Below are positions 4,851 to 5,737 of a stretch of DNA of 5,737 nt, piece by piece (within the stretch, counting starts at the first letter, position 1; each line of letters starts with the position of its first letter). A program made the translations under genes and the position numbers. The notes beneath the pieces are model-generated. The model had not been told where the DNA came from. It did no database searches and was given only the letters and a program-made list of their open reading frames with translations. Origin of the DNA: 13-1-40CM-70-15 sp964641215 (GTDB taxonomy: Bacteria > Gemmatimonadota > Gemmatimonadetes > Gemmatimonadales > GWC2-71-9); the NCBI GenBank assembly GCA_964641215.1, contig CAZXKD010000167.1, positions 1-5,737 on the forward strand, written 5' to 3'.

Positions 4851-5737
4851 CCGCCTTTCGTCTCGAGCAATTCCGCGACTACCTCGCTCTCGAGGCGGGC
4901 AACAGCCGGCACACGGTGGAGAGCTACGCGCGGGACATGGCGCGGCTGGCGGGCTGGGCCGGCAGCGTCGGAGCCCGCCGTCCCGATGAGCTGACGGCGT
5001 CCCAGCTGCGGGAGTTCATTTATCACTTGAAGGATGCCGGTCTCTCGCCGGCGACGATCCGCCGGCAGATCTCCGCGATTCGTACCTACTACAAGTTTCT
5101 GGTCGGCGAGGGTCACGCGGCGCGCGACCCCAGCGAGCGGCTCGAGTCCCCCAAGCAGTGGCGCGTGCTCCCCAGTGTGCTCACCGTGGTGGAGGTGGGG
5201 AAGCTGATCGAGGCACCGGACACCGACACGCCGCTGGGCATTCGTGACCACGCCTTGCTGGAACTTGCGTATGCGACCGGCGCGCGCGTCTCCGAGCTGG
5301 TGGGGGTGAAGCAGCAGGACGTGCTGTTTGAGGACGGCATCGCGCGCCTGTTCGGCAAGGGGGCGAAGGAGCGGCTCGTGCCGGTGGGGCGGCGGGCGCT
5401 GGGGGCGGTGGCGTTGTACGCGCGCGAGATCCGGCCCACGCTGGACCGCGGGCAGGGACGGGGGGTGGTGTTTCTCAACGCGCGCGGGCGGCCGCTGTCG
5501 CGCGTGGGCGCATGGGGGGTGATCAAGCAGGCGGCGCGGCGCGCCGGGATCGCCAAGCGGGTCACGCCGCACACCTTGCGCCATACGTTCGCGACCCATC
5601 TGCTCGAGGGCGGGGCGGACCTGCGGGCGGTGCAGGAGATGCTGGGGCATGCGGACCTCACGACGACGCAGCTGTACACGCATGTGGACCGGGACTATCT
5701 GCGGACGGTCCACAAGCAATTCCATCCGAGAGGGTGA
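4841..5737 (+). CDS. xerD: Site-specific tyrosine recombinase XerD (start appears to be CTG)
   Basis: Xer recombinases resolve chromosome dimers at dif near the terminus, normally as an XerC-XerD pair activated by FtsK. From the CTG at 4841 the product is 298 residues, the standard length. The N-terminal core-binding domain (about 6-88) includes HTVESYARDM and the AIRTYYKFL helix. The catalytic domain (about 110-290) holds the full set: R149 (TGARVSEL), K173 (FGKGAKER), H244 and R247 (HTLRH), H270 (LGHADL) and the nucleophile Y279 (QLYTHVD). The ending KQFHPRG and HLLEGGADLR favour XerD over XerC. There is no in-frame ATG, GTG or TTG between 4484 and 4916, so the start must be CTG at 4841 or 4847, or a far-upstream GTG. 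The CTG at 4847 forms a CTGA overlap with the methyltransferase stop, mimicking the ATGA junctions of this cluster. The far-upstream choices would add at least 119 residues of shadow sequence. Confidence 0.93.
   Translation: MDLTAFRLEQFRDYLALEAGNSRHTVESYARDMARLAGWAGSVGARRPDELTASQLREFIYHLKDAGLSPATIRRQISAIRTYYKFLVGEGHAARDPSERLESPKQWRVLPSVLTVVEVGKLIEAPDTDTPLGIRDHALLELAYATGARVSELVGVKQQDVLFEDGIARLFGKGAKERLVPVGRRALGAVALYAREIRPTLDRGQGRGVVFLNARGRPLSRVGAWGVIKQAARRAGIAKRVTPHTLRHTFATHLLEGGADLRAVQEMLGHADLTTTQLYTHVDRDYLRTVHKQFHPRG

Noticed and set aside
4820..5725. 301-codon open frame on the - strand opposite xerD
   Set aside because: It mirrors the xerD codons exactly in extent and has a composition rich in Arg, His, Gln and Pro. 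No motif or ribosome-binding site supports it.
4380..5737. A dif-like Xer recombination site or integrative element next to xerD
   Set aside because: No AT-rich 11-6-11 site is seen. The recombinase has the length and C-terminus of housekeeping XerD, and the neighbouring genes are ordinary chromosomal genes.

Overview
The window is one gene-dense, high-GC stretch (about two-thirds G+C by eye) with every gene on the + strand. It carries a run of nine genes: the 3' end of mqnE, then mqnA, mqnC, purE, ispF, a dedA-family gene, msrA, an isoprenylcysteine/phospholipid-methyltransferase-like gene, and a xerD-type tyrosine recombinase that ends on the last base. The futalosine menaquinone route together with the MEP isoprenoid route (ispF) points to a free-living bacterium. 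The high GC and the short purine heptad repeats at junctions recall Gemmatimonadota, but this is a low-confidence guess from gene content and repeat style.

Layout. Positions 2-2325 hold a menaquinone block: MqnA dehydrates chorismate, MqnE (radical SAM) joins the product to the adenosyl group of SAM, and MqnC (radical SAM) cyclises dehypoxanthine futalosine. MqnB/MTAN and MqnD are not in the window. Positions 2357-3224 hold a short, unusual PurE (purine synthesis) and IspF (isoprenoid precursors, which also supply the quinone side chain). Positions 3224-4850 hold a DedA membrane protein, methionine sulfoxide reductase A and a small membrane methyltransferase. Positions 4841-5737 hold XerD, the chromosome-dimer-resolution recombinase.

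The genes are packed like one long transcription unit. Junctions are overlaps of 1-10 nt or gaps of 1-3 nt, with two exceptions: 31 nt before purE and 26 nt before msrA. Both of these gaps are almost wholly filled by purine-rich 7-bp tandem repeats lying where a ribosome-binding site belongs. A third short tandem repeat (8 bp) followed by a run of nine Gs sits in the 3' end of mqnE, beside the mqnA start. I see no terminator, convincing promoter, RNA gene, mobile element or CRISPR array, and no gene-free stretch longer than 31 nt.

No new multi-gene system is evident. The points most worth a second look are the heptad-filled junctions, the lack of any ordinary start codon for xerD (a CTG start is implied), the G9 tract that could join mqnE to mqnA by a -1 shift, the short PurE in which a class I active-site histidine is alanine, a strong CTC-GAG preference for Leu-Glu pairs, and a perfect 19-bp palindrome in the methyltransferase gene.
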